In this document: positions 26,643 to 33,967 of the stretch, in pieces
How positions within the stretch are numbered: position 1 is the first letter of the stretch
Layout: each line of letters opens with the position of its first letter
Source: Desulfovibrio sp.
GTDB taxonomy: Bacteria > Desulfobacterota > Desulfovibrionia > Desulfovibrionales > Desulfovibrionaceae
Direction: 5' to 3'
Length of the DNA: 64,000 bases
NCBI RefSeq assembly: GCF_019424165.1
Contig: NZ_JAHZAA010000008.1
Span: 18,807-82,806 of the forward strand
Position numbers and translations under genes: made by a program
The notes under the pieces: model-generated
The model's input: the letters and a program-made list of their open reading frames with translations, nothing else
Databases searched by the model: none
Told to the model about the DNA's origin: nothing

Positions 26643-27151
26643 GACATTCCTCCCTGAATGTTCTGCATGCCCGGCGATGCTTGCGCGCGTCCGCTTCCTT
26701 GCGGGCTGTCGCCGCACAGTGTTCGTACTGACGAACGGATGACGGTTGTTGATTTCTTCGTAACGGCCCATCGCCGCTGCGAAGCCCCAAAACTACGGGT
26801 TTTTTGCTCCCACAGCCTCGTGGCAGCTATGGGCAAAAAATGCCCGGAAACCTGTGCCAGGGGATACAGCAGGAATCATGCCATTTTTTTTCAGGGAAAA
26901 AGCGTCAACACTTCGTCGTCCAGTGCTTGCGGCCGTAGGGCCACCTGCTGTGCATACGGAGTGCTTTGCATGTGTGTTGACAGGAACGGAATGATATCTA
27001 CCTGATGGGGGAGATGTTTTTTCAGGCGTGCTCAAAAAAGGCAGTATGGACTTGCCCCTGATCAGGCAGGGACTTGCCCGCCGGCAATATTGTACAGCTC
27101 CGCGCCGGGTGAAAGGCTTCCTCCTCCAGCGGGCCTGCGCTTCGGCCCACA

Positions 27152-27187
27152 CAGATCCCCGCTATTGTGGCGGGGATCTGCTTTTTG
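27152..27187 (+). terminator. Orphan rightward terminator in flagellin spacer
   Basis: Arms 27152-27162 and 27170-27180 (11 bases, perfect), loop TATTGTG, then CTTTTTG. It fits an intrinsic terminator on the plus strand, but no protein gene lies upstream of it on that strand after 26643. It may end a small RNA or limit antisense transcription out of the left flagellin region. Confidence 0.6.
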
Positions 27188-27483
27188 CCCGTGCGGCTTC
27201 GGATGAAATGTTTTTTCGGCAAAAATCCGCATCAGGCAGGCCCGTGCTACCGGCACAGACCTGAAATGAAGCGGTTTTTTTGTGCAGGCTGCCGCCGGAA
27301 GGCGCTTTTTATGCAGGGGGGAGCATTTTTTCGTTAAGAAGCTACTGTATCAACCTTTTGCGGCGCTTGCCCCGGCTCTGGCCGCGCAGGCGCCGCGTTT
27401 GCGGTTTGGCGGCGGGCGTCTGTTGCAGGCGCCAGGGGGGATAAGCATTTTCAGGAACAACCCGCTCTAAAATAAAACTGCTC

Positions 27484-27510
27484 TAATGTCCTGACGCCAA
27501 CGGCCGATAA
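27484..27510 (+). promoter_or_regulatory. Sigma-28 promoter of right flagellin
   Basis: TAATGTCC at 27484-27491, 11 bases, then GCCGATAA at 27503-27510. The -10 box matches the FliA (sigma-28) consensus exactly and the -35 box matches in part. It lies 79 bases before the start codon. Confidence 0.8.
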
Positions 27511-27588
27511 AGCAAGCAAAGGCGGTATACGCAAGGACGCGTTGGCATTTCGCGCCGCCTGTGACGTACAGCATTCATGGAGGAATGT

Positions 27589-28476
27589 ATGTATATCAAT
27601 CATAACCAGATGGCCACCCAGGTGGCCAACACGCTGACATCGCACTACGGCAACCTGTCAAATTCGGTGCAGCGTTTGTCCACGGGCCTGCGCATCAACT
27701 CCGCGGCCGACGACGCCGCCGGCCTCGCCATCCGCGAACTGATGCGTACCGACATCGCCGCTCTGCAGCAGGGTGTCCGCAACGCCAACGACGCCATTTC
27801 CCTCATCCAGACCGCTGACGGCGCTCTGGCCGTTATTGACGAAAAGCTCATACGCATGAAGGAACTGGCCGAACAGGCAGCCACCGGCACCTATGACTCC
27901 ACACAGCGCCTGATGATCGAATCGGAGTACCAGGCCATGGCTTCGGAAATTACCCGAATCGCCAATGCCACGGACTTCAACGGCATCTATCTGCTGAACG
28001 GCAACCTGTCGAGCGATACGCACAACGGCAGCGACCTGACAGCCACCGGCAAGCTGAAGGTGCACTTCGGCAGCATGAACGACTCGGCCGAAGACTATTA
28101 CTACATCAAGATAGGCAACAGCACCGCCTCTGCCCTGGGTGTGGGTAACCAGGCCGATTCGGCGTCTGCCGCCTACACGGTTTCCACGCAGGAAGCCGCG
28201 CAGAAGGCTCTTGTGGGCCTGAACGATGCCGTGATCTCCAAGGACAAGATCCGCGCGCACCTTGGCGCGTTGCAGAACAGGCTGGAAAACACCATTTCCA
28301 ACCTGACCACACAGTCACAGAATCTGCAGGCTGCCGAATCCCGCATTTCCGACGTGGACGTGGCCACGGAAATGACGGCGTTCGTACGCAACCAGATCCT
28401 CACCCAGTCCGCTGTGGCCATGCTTTCGCAGGCCAACAGCATGCCCCAGATGGCGCTTTCGCTCATTTCGAGGTAG
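27589..28476 (+). CDS. Flagellin, right copy
   Basis: A 295-residue flagellin with the same D0/D1 ends and short central variable part as the left copy. The start is MYINHNQMATQ, preceded by GGAGGAATGT; four extra upstream residues (MEEC) of the open frame are rejected because the first ATG would overlap the ribosome site. This copy has an excellent sigma-28 promoter and a U-rich terminator, so it is probably the main expressed flagellin. The tail ALSLISR differs from the left copy. The shared core suggests recent gene conversion. Confidence 0.95.
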   Translation: MYINHNQMATQVANTLTSHYGNLSNSVQRLSTGLRINSAADDAAGLAIRELMRTDIAALQQGVRNANDAISLIQTADGALAVIDEKLIRMKELAEQAATGTYDSTQRLMIESEYQAMASEITRIANATDFNGIYLLNGNLSSDTHNGSDLTATGKLKVHFGSMNDSAEDYYYIKIGNSTASALGVGNQADSASAAYTVSTQEAAQKALVGLNDAVISKDKIRAHLGALQNRLENTISNLTTQSQNLQAAESRISDVDVATEMTAFVRNQILTQSAVAMLSQANSMPQMALSLISR

Positions 28477-28556
28477 GGCTGAAAACAGGTGGTGGAGGGC
28501 GTTTGCCCGGAACAGCCCTGCGGCAGGGGAGTGCTGCGTGGCTATAAAAATCAGAA

Positions 28557-28597
28557 AAGGCCGGTTCGCCATTTGGCGGACCGGCCTTGTATTTTTT
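28557..28597 (+). terminator. Terminator of right flagellin
   Basis: Arms 28557-28571 and 28574-28588 pair over 15 bases with one G-U pair, followed by GTATTTTTT. Confidence 0.85.
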
Positions 28598-28616
28598 ATG
28601 CTGGTTACGGCTGCTG

Positions 28617-29309
28617 TCAGCGGCCCGGAGAAAAGGCACGCGTTTGCCCCGGGGCCATAACCGCACAGGAACAGGGCAGGTCCAGTTTTGCCAGTTCTTT
28701 TTCAAAGTCCCGGGTGTCCTGCGCCAGCACGGGAAAGGTTCCCCAGTGCATGGGGATCACATTTTTGCAGTTGAGCAGCTTGCAGGCCAGGGCCGCCTGC
28801 GATGCGTCCATTGTGAAAACGCCGCCAATGGGCAGCAGGGCCACATCAATGGAGTAGAGCTGCCCCCACAGGGCCATATCACCGAAAACGCATGTGTCGC
28901 CGGAATGGTAGACGGTGAGGCCGTCGGGCATGCGCACGATGTAGCCCGCCGGACAGCCCGAGTCAGTGGTGTGGAATGCCGGAGTCATGGTAATGCTCGC
29001 GCCCTTGCAGGCGAGGGTGCCGCCCATGTTGAAGCCGATGCCGTTGAGTATCTGGCTGTCGGGCAGACCGGCGGCGGCCTTTTGCGCCGTGCCGACGATG
29101 GCCCCGAGCATGGCTCCGGTTTTTTTGCATATGGTTACTGCTTCGCCCACATGGTCACCGTGGTCGTGGGTCAGAAGCACAAGGTCGGCGCGGCCCACAT
29201 CATCTACGCCAAGCCCGTATTGCGGAGCCAGAAAGGGGTCAATAACCACATGTACGTCATGGTTGCTGATTTTGAAGGCCGAGTGTCCAAACCAGGTTAT
29301 ATCGCTCAT
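28617..29309 (-). CDS. UPF0173 metallo-beta-lactamase-fold hydrolase
   Basis: A 230-residue MBL-fold protein. It opens MSDITWFGHSAFKISNHDVH and carries the metal motif LTHDHGDHVG, then a His (PAFHTTDSG), an Asp (YHSGDTCVFGDM) and a late His (VIPMHWGTFP), so both zinc sites look complete. This matches the UPF0173/UlaG-like group; the natural substrate is not known. AAAGGAGGCACGC precedes the ATG. It is followed upstream by a UbiX-type gene on the same strand, 187 bases away. Confidence 0.88.
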   Translation of the reverse strand: MSDITWFGHSAFKISNHDVHVVIDPFLAPQYGLGVDDVGRADLVLLTHDHGDHVGEAVTICKKTGAMLGAIVGTAQKAAAGLPDSQILNGIGFNMGGTLACKGASITMTPAFHTTDSGCPAGYIVRMPDGLTVYHSGDTCVFGDMALWGQLYSIDVALLPIGGVFTMDASQAALACKLLNCKNVIPMHWGTFPVLAQDTRDFEKELAKLDLPCSCAVMAPGQTRAFSPGR

Positions 29310-29496
29310 GCGTGCCTCCTTTGCTGTTGTTTTTGCCGTTATTTCTGTCCTGCCCGCGAAAAGGGGCAGCCGCCTTGCGCCTATGCGTCCTGACGCGAAA
29401 ACCGCAAATATCGCCGAACCTGCGCTGGTCCCGCTGCTGTTTGAGGTGGCGGAAAGCCTGAGGTGGCCGGAATGCAGTGTTCCGTCGGTGTTACAG

Positions 29497-30150
29497 TCAG
29501 CCCGGCCATCGCCCCAGATTGTGCGGCAGGCCTACCTGGTCGAAAATTCTGCCGCACAGGTGCAGCAGCAGGTCATCCACGCTTTGGGGTTTAAGATAGA
29601 AGCCCGGGCAGAGGGGCATGATCACTGCTCCGGCTTCACGCAGGGCAAGCATGTTGCGCAGGTGAATGGCCGAAAGCGGGCTTTCCCTCGGGACCAGCAC
29701 CAGGGGCAGCCGCTCTTTGAGGGCTACATCCGCCGAGCGCTGCACAAGGTTTCGTGTGGCTCCCGAGGCTATGGCCCCGAGTGTACCCATTGAGCACGGC
29801 GCAAGAATCATGGCCGCAGGCTCCGGACCGCGCCGCCACCATGAGCCGCTGGAAGGTCCGGCCCCCAGGTTTTCCGCGTCGTGAACGTGGTGCGCGTACT
29901 GGGTCAGCAGCTCCGGGCCGGATTCACACTCGGCGCGCAGAACAGCATGCGCGCCTTGCGAAATGATGCAGTGAACACGCACATCGGGCATGGCCGCCAA
30001 GCTGCGCAGCAGGCATGCCGCCAGCGGCATGCCGCTGGCGCCGCTGACGCCCACCAGAATGTCGCGCGGCCGGGCGCACGAAACAGCGGGCATGGCGGCG
30101 CGGCTGCCTGTCCGGGCTGCCTCGGTGGCTGGGGATATGGCGCTTGTCAT
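29497..30150 (-). CDS. ubiX: UbiX/Pad1-family flavin prenyltransferase
   Basis: A 217-residue flavoprotein. Family motifs: ILVGVSGASGMPLAACLL (FMN site), then LAPCSMGTLGAIASGATRNL, RSADVALKERLPLVLVPRES and LSAIHLRNMLALREAGAVIM. UbiX attaches a dimethylallyl group to FMN, making the cofactor for UbiD decarboxylases. No ubiD lies nearby. The N-terminus has about 25 extra residues before the fold. GGGAGA precedes the ATG ending at 30150. Role could be menaquinone synthesis or aromatic acid metabolism. Confidence 0.9.
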   Translation of the reverse strand: MTSAISPATEAARTGSRAAMPAVSCARPRDILVGVSGASGMPLAACLLRSLAAMPDVRVHCIISQGAHAVLRAECESGPELLTQYAHHVHDAENLGAGPSSGSWWRRGPEPAAMILAPCSMGTLGAIASGATRNLVQRSADVALKERLPLVLVPRESPLSAIHLRNMLALREAGAVIMPLCPGFYLKPQSVDDLLLHLCGRIFDQVGLPHNLGRWPG

Positions 30151-30333
30151 GATTATTCTCCCTGCTGCTTGCATACCTGACAAGCAGGTTACACGCAAAC
30201 AGGCAACGGTGCGCAACTTCAGCTTGCAACGCGGTCAGGCTGGCAGGAATCGCATGAAGAACGCTCGCGCCCGGGCTGGTCAACATGCAAGGCCAGCAGC
30301 ATGCCTCCGGCACGCTCTGCGTTGTTTGCGGCC

Positions 30334-30362
30334 TTGACAGGGAAGGCGAGTCGGCATATCAA
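30334..30362 (+). promoter_or_regulatory. Promoter of tRNA-Arg
   Basis: TTGACA at 30334-30339, 17 bases, TATCAA at 30357-30362, with the mature tRNA starting 13 bases later. Confidence 0.75.
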
Positions 30363-30374
30363 AACAGTTCTTAT

Positions 30375-30451
<77 letters not shown>

Positions 30452-30459
30452 TAAAAATT

Positions 30460-30500
30460 AAGTACTTATAGGAGATACCTGTAAGTGCTTTTTTGTTTTT
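30460..30500 (+). terminator. Terminator after tRNA-Arg, supplied by the island
   Basis: Arms 30460-30472 and 30478-30490 (13 pairs, including G-U), loop AGATA, followed by a T-rich tail. It replaces the host terminator that now lies beyond attR at 54046. Confidence 0.75.
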
Positions 30501-30520
30501 CCAACCCTATTTCCAACCTT
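30498..30520 (+). repeat. Left arm-type repeat (double TTTCCAACC)
   Basis: Two TTTCCAACC units 13 bases apart. The 23-base block matches 53851-53873 at 22 positions in the same orientation. It lies 51 bases inside attL and is probably an integrase or Xis arm site. Confidence 0.65.
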
Positions 30521-30832
30521 TTTATGGGAAATAGATACTGCTCCATGCAGTTCCGTAGCACATTGTTGGCATGTCCGGTAGCCTCATGAGCGAACCAGCC
30601 CTTAAGATTTGCGCTTACAACAGATGGAAGGACACACGACGCTTACCGTTTGGCCTGCTGTGATTGTAATATCCCTTGCAGTGGTCGATCAGCCAATCCG
30701 CCGCGATCCGTTTGTGGAATGCGCATGTTGCCCACTAATCGGCCAATAATTTCGCAGTCAAAAAAACGAAGACTGAAATAGGCATCGCAAAGGTAGGGAA
30801 ACGGGGATTTCCCCGCTTCCCGCCCGCAATTT
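30521..30832. other. Left island end, no supported gene
   Basis: An 84-codon leftward frame covers part of this stretch but starts inside the neighbouring small gene, has no ribosome site and matches nothing I know. Otherwise nothing recognised. Confidence 0.4.
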
Positions 30833-30994
30833 CTACTTGTCTTTATTTTCCGGCAGGGCCAGCTTCTCTTGCTCTTCCACTGCATCGCAACTGCCATTTT
30901 TCTGACTTTCTAATTCCACCGCAATCGCCGCCGCAGTGAATACCCCTGCGACACCAGCCAGTATGCCACCGATAAAAGTCCAAGTCTTGCTCAT
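30833..30994 (-). CDS. 53-residue single-span membrane peptide
   Basis: A small gene of 53 residues, MSKTWTFIGGILAGVAGVFT at the start, with one hydrophobic helix (about residues 6-26) and a charged tail (EEQEKLALPENKDK). AAAAGGAGAAT precedes the ATG ending at 30994, which makes translation likely. It lies downstream of the vWA gene on the same strand and 71 bases past the 23-residue gene. A toxin-like or regulatory membrane peptide is possible; function unknown. Confidence 0.6.
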   Translation of the reverse strand: MSKTWTFIGGILAGVAGVFTAAAIAVELESQKNGSCDAVEEQEKLALPENKDK

Positions 30995-31065
30995 GAATAT
31001 TCTCCTTTTCAGTTACATAAATGCAGGAGGCGGGATTACTCCCGCCCCTGTGTGCCTGTTAATGA

Positions 31066-31137
31066 TTAGTCGTCCCAATTTTCCTTGATGACCTGCAGCA
31101 CAGCGATGGCAACAGGTATCCATGCCAATGGGTTCAT
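31066..31137 (-). CDS. 23-residue hydrophobic peptide
   Basis: A complete frame MNPLAWIPVAIAVLQVIKEN plus WDD, with a strong ribosome site AAGGAGGATAT 2-3 bases before the ATG ending at 31137. The spacing is short, but the site is nearly perfect. The peptide would be a single short membrane helix with an acidic tail. A GC-rich hairpin (31029-31046) follows. It lies 105 bases downstream of the vWA gene. Confidence 0.5.
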   Translation of the reverse strand: MNPLAWIPVAIAVLQVIKENWDD

Positions 31138-31242
31138 ATATCCTCCTTGGGTATCAGCAGCGCGGGATGTGCCGCCGTTTGTGTGTAAGAATTGCACGGA
31201 GCGCCCGGTACAGATTCCAGTGGCAAAAGTCCGGTGGCACCA

Positions 31243-32931
31243 TCATGACGCGCCTCCCTGCAGAAGCGCATCCTGAAGCACACTAAACATGGCGGGTGCC
31301 AGATCGGGCAGGTCGTTAATGACCCGGCTGGTCTGTGGCAGCAGATGGGATATATGCTCATCACGAATGCCAAGGCCATAAAACTCAAAACCGAGCCTTT
31401 GCGCTATGTTCAAAGCCTGTAGTGCTGCGTGTGCGCTATCAGGCACACCGTCAGTGATAGTCAGGATTATTTTTCGCTGTTCTTTGAGGAACAGCATGGT
31501 CTGCATGACCCACCACATGGCCGCAGCCAGAGGGGTGCCGCCCGATGCGTTGATGTCGAAGCAGTCCGGCACCTTTTGACCATGCCGCATGATAGGGAAT
31601 ACGGAACTTGTGGAAGCTGTCGCAGAAAAAGCTGTGACCGCAGGGTTTACGCCCCGGATGTTTTCCAGTGCCTTTGCCACAGCAAAGCAGGCCTGCCTTG
31701 CCAAGGCGATAGGAGCGCCGGACATGCTGCCGCTAACGTCCAGCAGGATGTGTACAGCGGTGTTGAGGCCCCGCTGTTCCACCTCCCTGCGGAAGATGCG
31801 CGGATTGCCCGTTTGTAGCCTGTGGAGCGAACCGGTATGCAAGGCCCCGCGTCGCCCGATGCTGCACCGTTTTTGCGTTTGCGCCTGCAGAAAACCTTGG
31901 AGCCTGGTGCGCAGTGCGATGCTGGCTTGGAGTGCTTGCAGCTTTTGCGCTTCCGGCAATGCTCCAGTCTGCCGAAAGCCTTCAACAGCGACTGTAACCG
32001 TTTCGGCTGCTGATTCCGGCGACTGACTGGTGAGTGCTGCCGACAGAAGCTCTCCGAGGTTTTGTGGCAAATCCTGTGCTTCGGCATGCAGCAGGGCTGT
32101 CAGTTGCGCCTTGGCCCTGCTGGAAGATGAAGATGCAGACAGGTCTCTTTGTGATGCACAAGCTGACGAGCCGGTGCCTTCCCCTTGGGAGGCAGGAACG
32201 CTGTGGTCAGTGGCATCTCCCATGCCCGTCGTTACACCGGATGCGTGGCCTTTGCCCCTTTTGCATTTATGTTGCGCAGGCTTTTCGTCATCTCTTGCCT
32301 GTTGTTGTGGTTCCCATTGTCGGATGCTTTGTGCCAGTTGCCGAGCATAGGCGATGGCTGAAACCGTATCAGGGCAATGGATGCGAACCTTGACCAAAAC
32401 TGCGTCCAGCACTTCTTTCAGACCGGAGAAGTGTTGGCGTAGAACCTCTGCCACCGCCGTGCGAAGTCTGTTGACCTCTTCCACATCCCAGGCTCTCACC
32501 GTCAACAACACATAGTCCAAAACAGCAAGGGCCGGGGAATCACCCCCGGCCCTTGGCTGTGCCTGCTCTACAAAGAATCGTCGTATCAGCCAGTTCAGAT
32601 TCTGGCGGCAACCGGGGAAAATGGCGGACAGTTGCTTTTCAATACGCCAGTCCTCCAGACAGTTGAACAAGTTGAAGGTTACAGGATCAAGCCTGGCGGC
32701 TTGCAGCACAGCAAAATCCGTGTACCGAATATGGGCTGCCTCGTGGTCACAAAAACCTTTGGCCAGCGCCAACATTTCCGGCTCGCAATCCATAGGTAAT
32801 GAAGGTAACTGAATGACCTTGCCGTTGGTGCAGGCCTCTTTACCACCGATACGCACCTGCACACCGTACTGATCGCCCAGAACGGACGCCAGCAGAGGCA
32901 GGCAATTGAGTATATCTTTGGAACGGATCAT
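31243..32931 (-). CDS. CobT-like von Willebrand A protein with HEXXH motif
   Basis: A 562-residue protein. The N-terminal half has HEAAH (residues 63-67), an HEXXH metal motif seen in CobT-like proteins. A Ser/Gln/Lys-rich linker follows near residues 205-260. The C-terminal vWA domain has MIDAS residues DVSGSMS (about 398-404), a Thr in SGGTPL and TITDGVPD. Such proteins pair with MoxR/CobS AAA ATPases, as the gene 1 kb upstream. The start at 32931 is four bases past the DUF3150 stop, so I reject the longer frame. A decayed copy of its C-terminal half lies at 46330-46860. Confidence 0.8.
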   Translation of the reverse strand: MIRSKDILNCLPLLASVLGDQYGVQVRIGGKEACTNGKVIQLPSLPMDCEPEMLALAKGFCDHEAAHIRYTDFAVLQAARLDPVTFNLFNCLEDWRIEKQLSAIFPGCRQNLNWLIRRFFVEQAQPRAGGDSPALAVLDYVLLTVRAWDVEEVNRLRTAVAEVLRQHFSGLKEVLDAVLVKVRIHCPDTVSAIAYARQLAQSIRQWEPQQQARDDEKPAQHKCKRGKGHASGVTTGMGDATDHSVPASQGEGTGSSACASQRDLSASSSSSRAKAQLTALLHAEAQDLPQNLGELLSAALTSQSPESAAETVTVAVEGFRQTGALPEAQKLQALQASIALRTRLQGFLQAQTQKRCSIGRRGALHTGSLHRLQTGNPRIFRREVEQRGLNTAVHILLDVSGSMSGAPIALARQACFAVAKALENIRGVNPAVTAFSATASTSSVFPIMRHGQKVPDCFDINASGGTPLAAAMWWVMQTMLFLKEQRKIILTITDGVPDSAHAALQALNIAQRLGFEFYGLGIRDEHISHLLPQTSRVINDLPDLAPAMFSVLQDALLQGGAS

Positions 32932-32935
32932 GACG

Positions 32936-33958
32936 TCACCACAAGCCCAGGCTGGGAATGACAGGATGTGGCAACGCATCGTCTGGTATAGGGATATCTG
33001 GTAGAATAGGCTCTTCGACTGATTCTTCGCCTGCGGTGTTATGCACCTGCATGCTTGAGGTGTCGCCCGACCCAGCCAGCAGAGCGTCCAGCACAAAGGC
33101 CGGGCCGTAGCCTTCAATGACCTTCTGGGCGTGCCCCACGAGGGCCGTACTGTCTTTAAGCAGGCAAACCAAACCCTGCAGAAGCAACAAATCAGGTCCG
33201 GTGATATTGCCCTTCTTGGGCATACGCAGCAGTGCAGCCTGTACGATATCCGCTACAGGGGCCACATGCGGTTCTACGAAAGACAAGCCCGTGAGCTTGG
33301 CATGCAGAGTCCGCAGGGGCGAAAGCGCTTTGTGGGTTACTTCTGTTTTTCCGTGGTACACCCTGCGCCAGATGTCTTCGGCAGACTTGGCCACTTCGCC
33401 AAAGAGCGTGCCACCCAGGCCCTGCACCTCTTCGGCCAGACCGGCCTCCAGCACGGCGGTATTATCCGCATGCTGTGCCAGAGGAGCCACTTTATAGAGT
33501 TGCCAGCGAAAATCCATGCGGTTGCGAACATAATCCGGCCCCACGATGGAGTTGCGGATGATTTCGCCCCACTGATGGTGCTTTTCAATCCAGGCCTGGA
33601 CGTTCTGATCATAGCTTGCCAAGAAGGCTTCCTTTTCTTTCTGGAAGTCGCTGCGGATGCTGAGCAGCTCCTGCACAATTTCACCGGCCTTTTCTTCGGG
33701 TATGGCCCAGCCGGACATGAAACGTACTCCGTGCCGATCCAGATAGTTGAAGGCGCGGGCCTTGAGTGTGCCGAACACTTTGAGGTTTTCCGGGTCGGCA
33801 ATGCGCTTGGAGCCAAGAGAGGCCAGATCATCAGGCGGCAGTTCCGCACCGCCCAGATCTTCCTGGCTCATTTTGCGGCGGGCCGACCACAAACTGACGT
33901 TGAGATTGAGGGCCAGCAAATTGTCCAAAATGCGAATGTCTGAAAGAACGTGTGTCAT
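32936..33958 (-). CDS. DUF3150-like protein
   Basis: A 340-residue soluble, helix-rich protein (MTHVLSDIRILDNLLALNLN..., LKARAFNYLDRHGVRFMSGW, EIVQELLSIRSDFQKEKEAF). From memory this is the DUF3150 type that sits between a CobS-like AAA gene and a CobT-like vWA gene in integrative elements and large plasmids; the family label is by pattern and gene order. Role unknown, perhaps an adaptor or substrate of the AAA-vWA pair. AGGAAAGCATC precedes the ATG; nine bases separate it from the AAA gene and four from the vWA gene. Confidence 0.7.
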   Translation of the reverse strand: MTHVLSDIRILDNLLALNLNVSLWSARRKMSQEDLGGAELPPDDLASLGSKRIADPENLKVFGTLKARAFNYLDRHGVRFMSGWAIPEEKAGEIVQELLSIRSDFQKEKEAFLASYDQNVQAWIEKHHQWGEIIRNSIVGPDYVRNRMDFRWQLYKVAPLAQHADNTAVLEAGLAEEVQGLGGTLFGEVAKSAEDIWRRVYHGKTEVTHKALSPLRTLHAKLTGLSFVEPHVAPVADIVQAALLRMPKKGNITGPDLLLLQGLVCLLKDSTALVGHAQKVIEGYGPAFVLDALLAGSGDTSSMQVHNTAGEESVEEPILPDIPIPDDALPHPVIPSLGLW

Positions 33959-33967
33959 GATGCTTTC

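Larger units (their letters stand above)
25755..28476. repeat. Inverted repeat formed by two flagellin genes
   Basis: The two flagellin genes are head to head. By eye, 25777-26522 and the reverse complement of about 27709-28454 show no difference over about 745 bases; scattered changes occur only in the first 120 bases and last 20 bases of the genes. The arms flank a unique spacer at 26643-27588. Such a structure favours gene conversion and inversion of the spacer. Confidence 0.85.

Noticed and set aside
26700..26850. Sigma-28 promoter for the left flagellin
   Set aside because: The best match to the -10 box fits only 5 of 8 positions with wrong spacing, so no promoter is called.
26658..27005. 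115-codon rightward frame in the flagellin spacer
   Set aside because: No ribosome site, unusual Cys-rich composition, no family; left as non-coding.
30643..30897. 84-codon leftward frame at the left island end
   Set aside because: Starts inside the better supported 53-residue gene and has no ribosome site.
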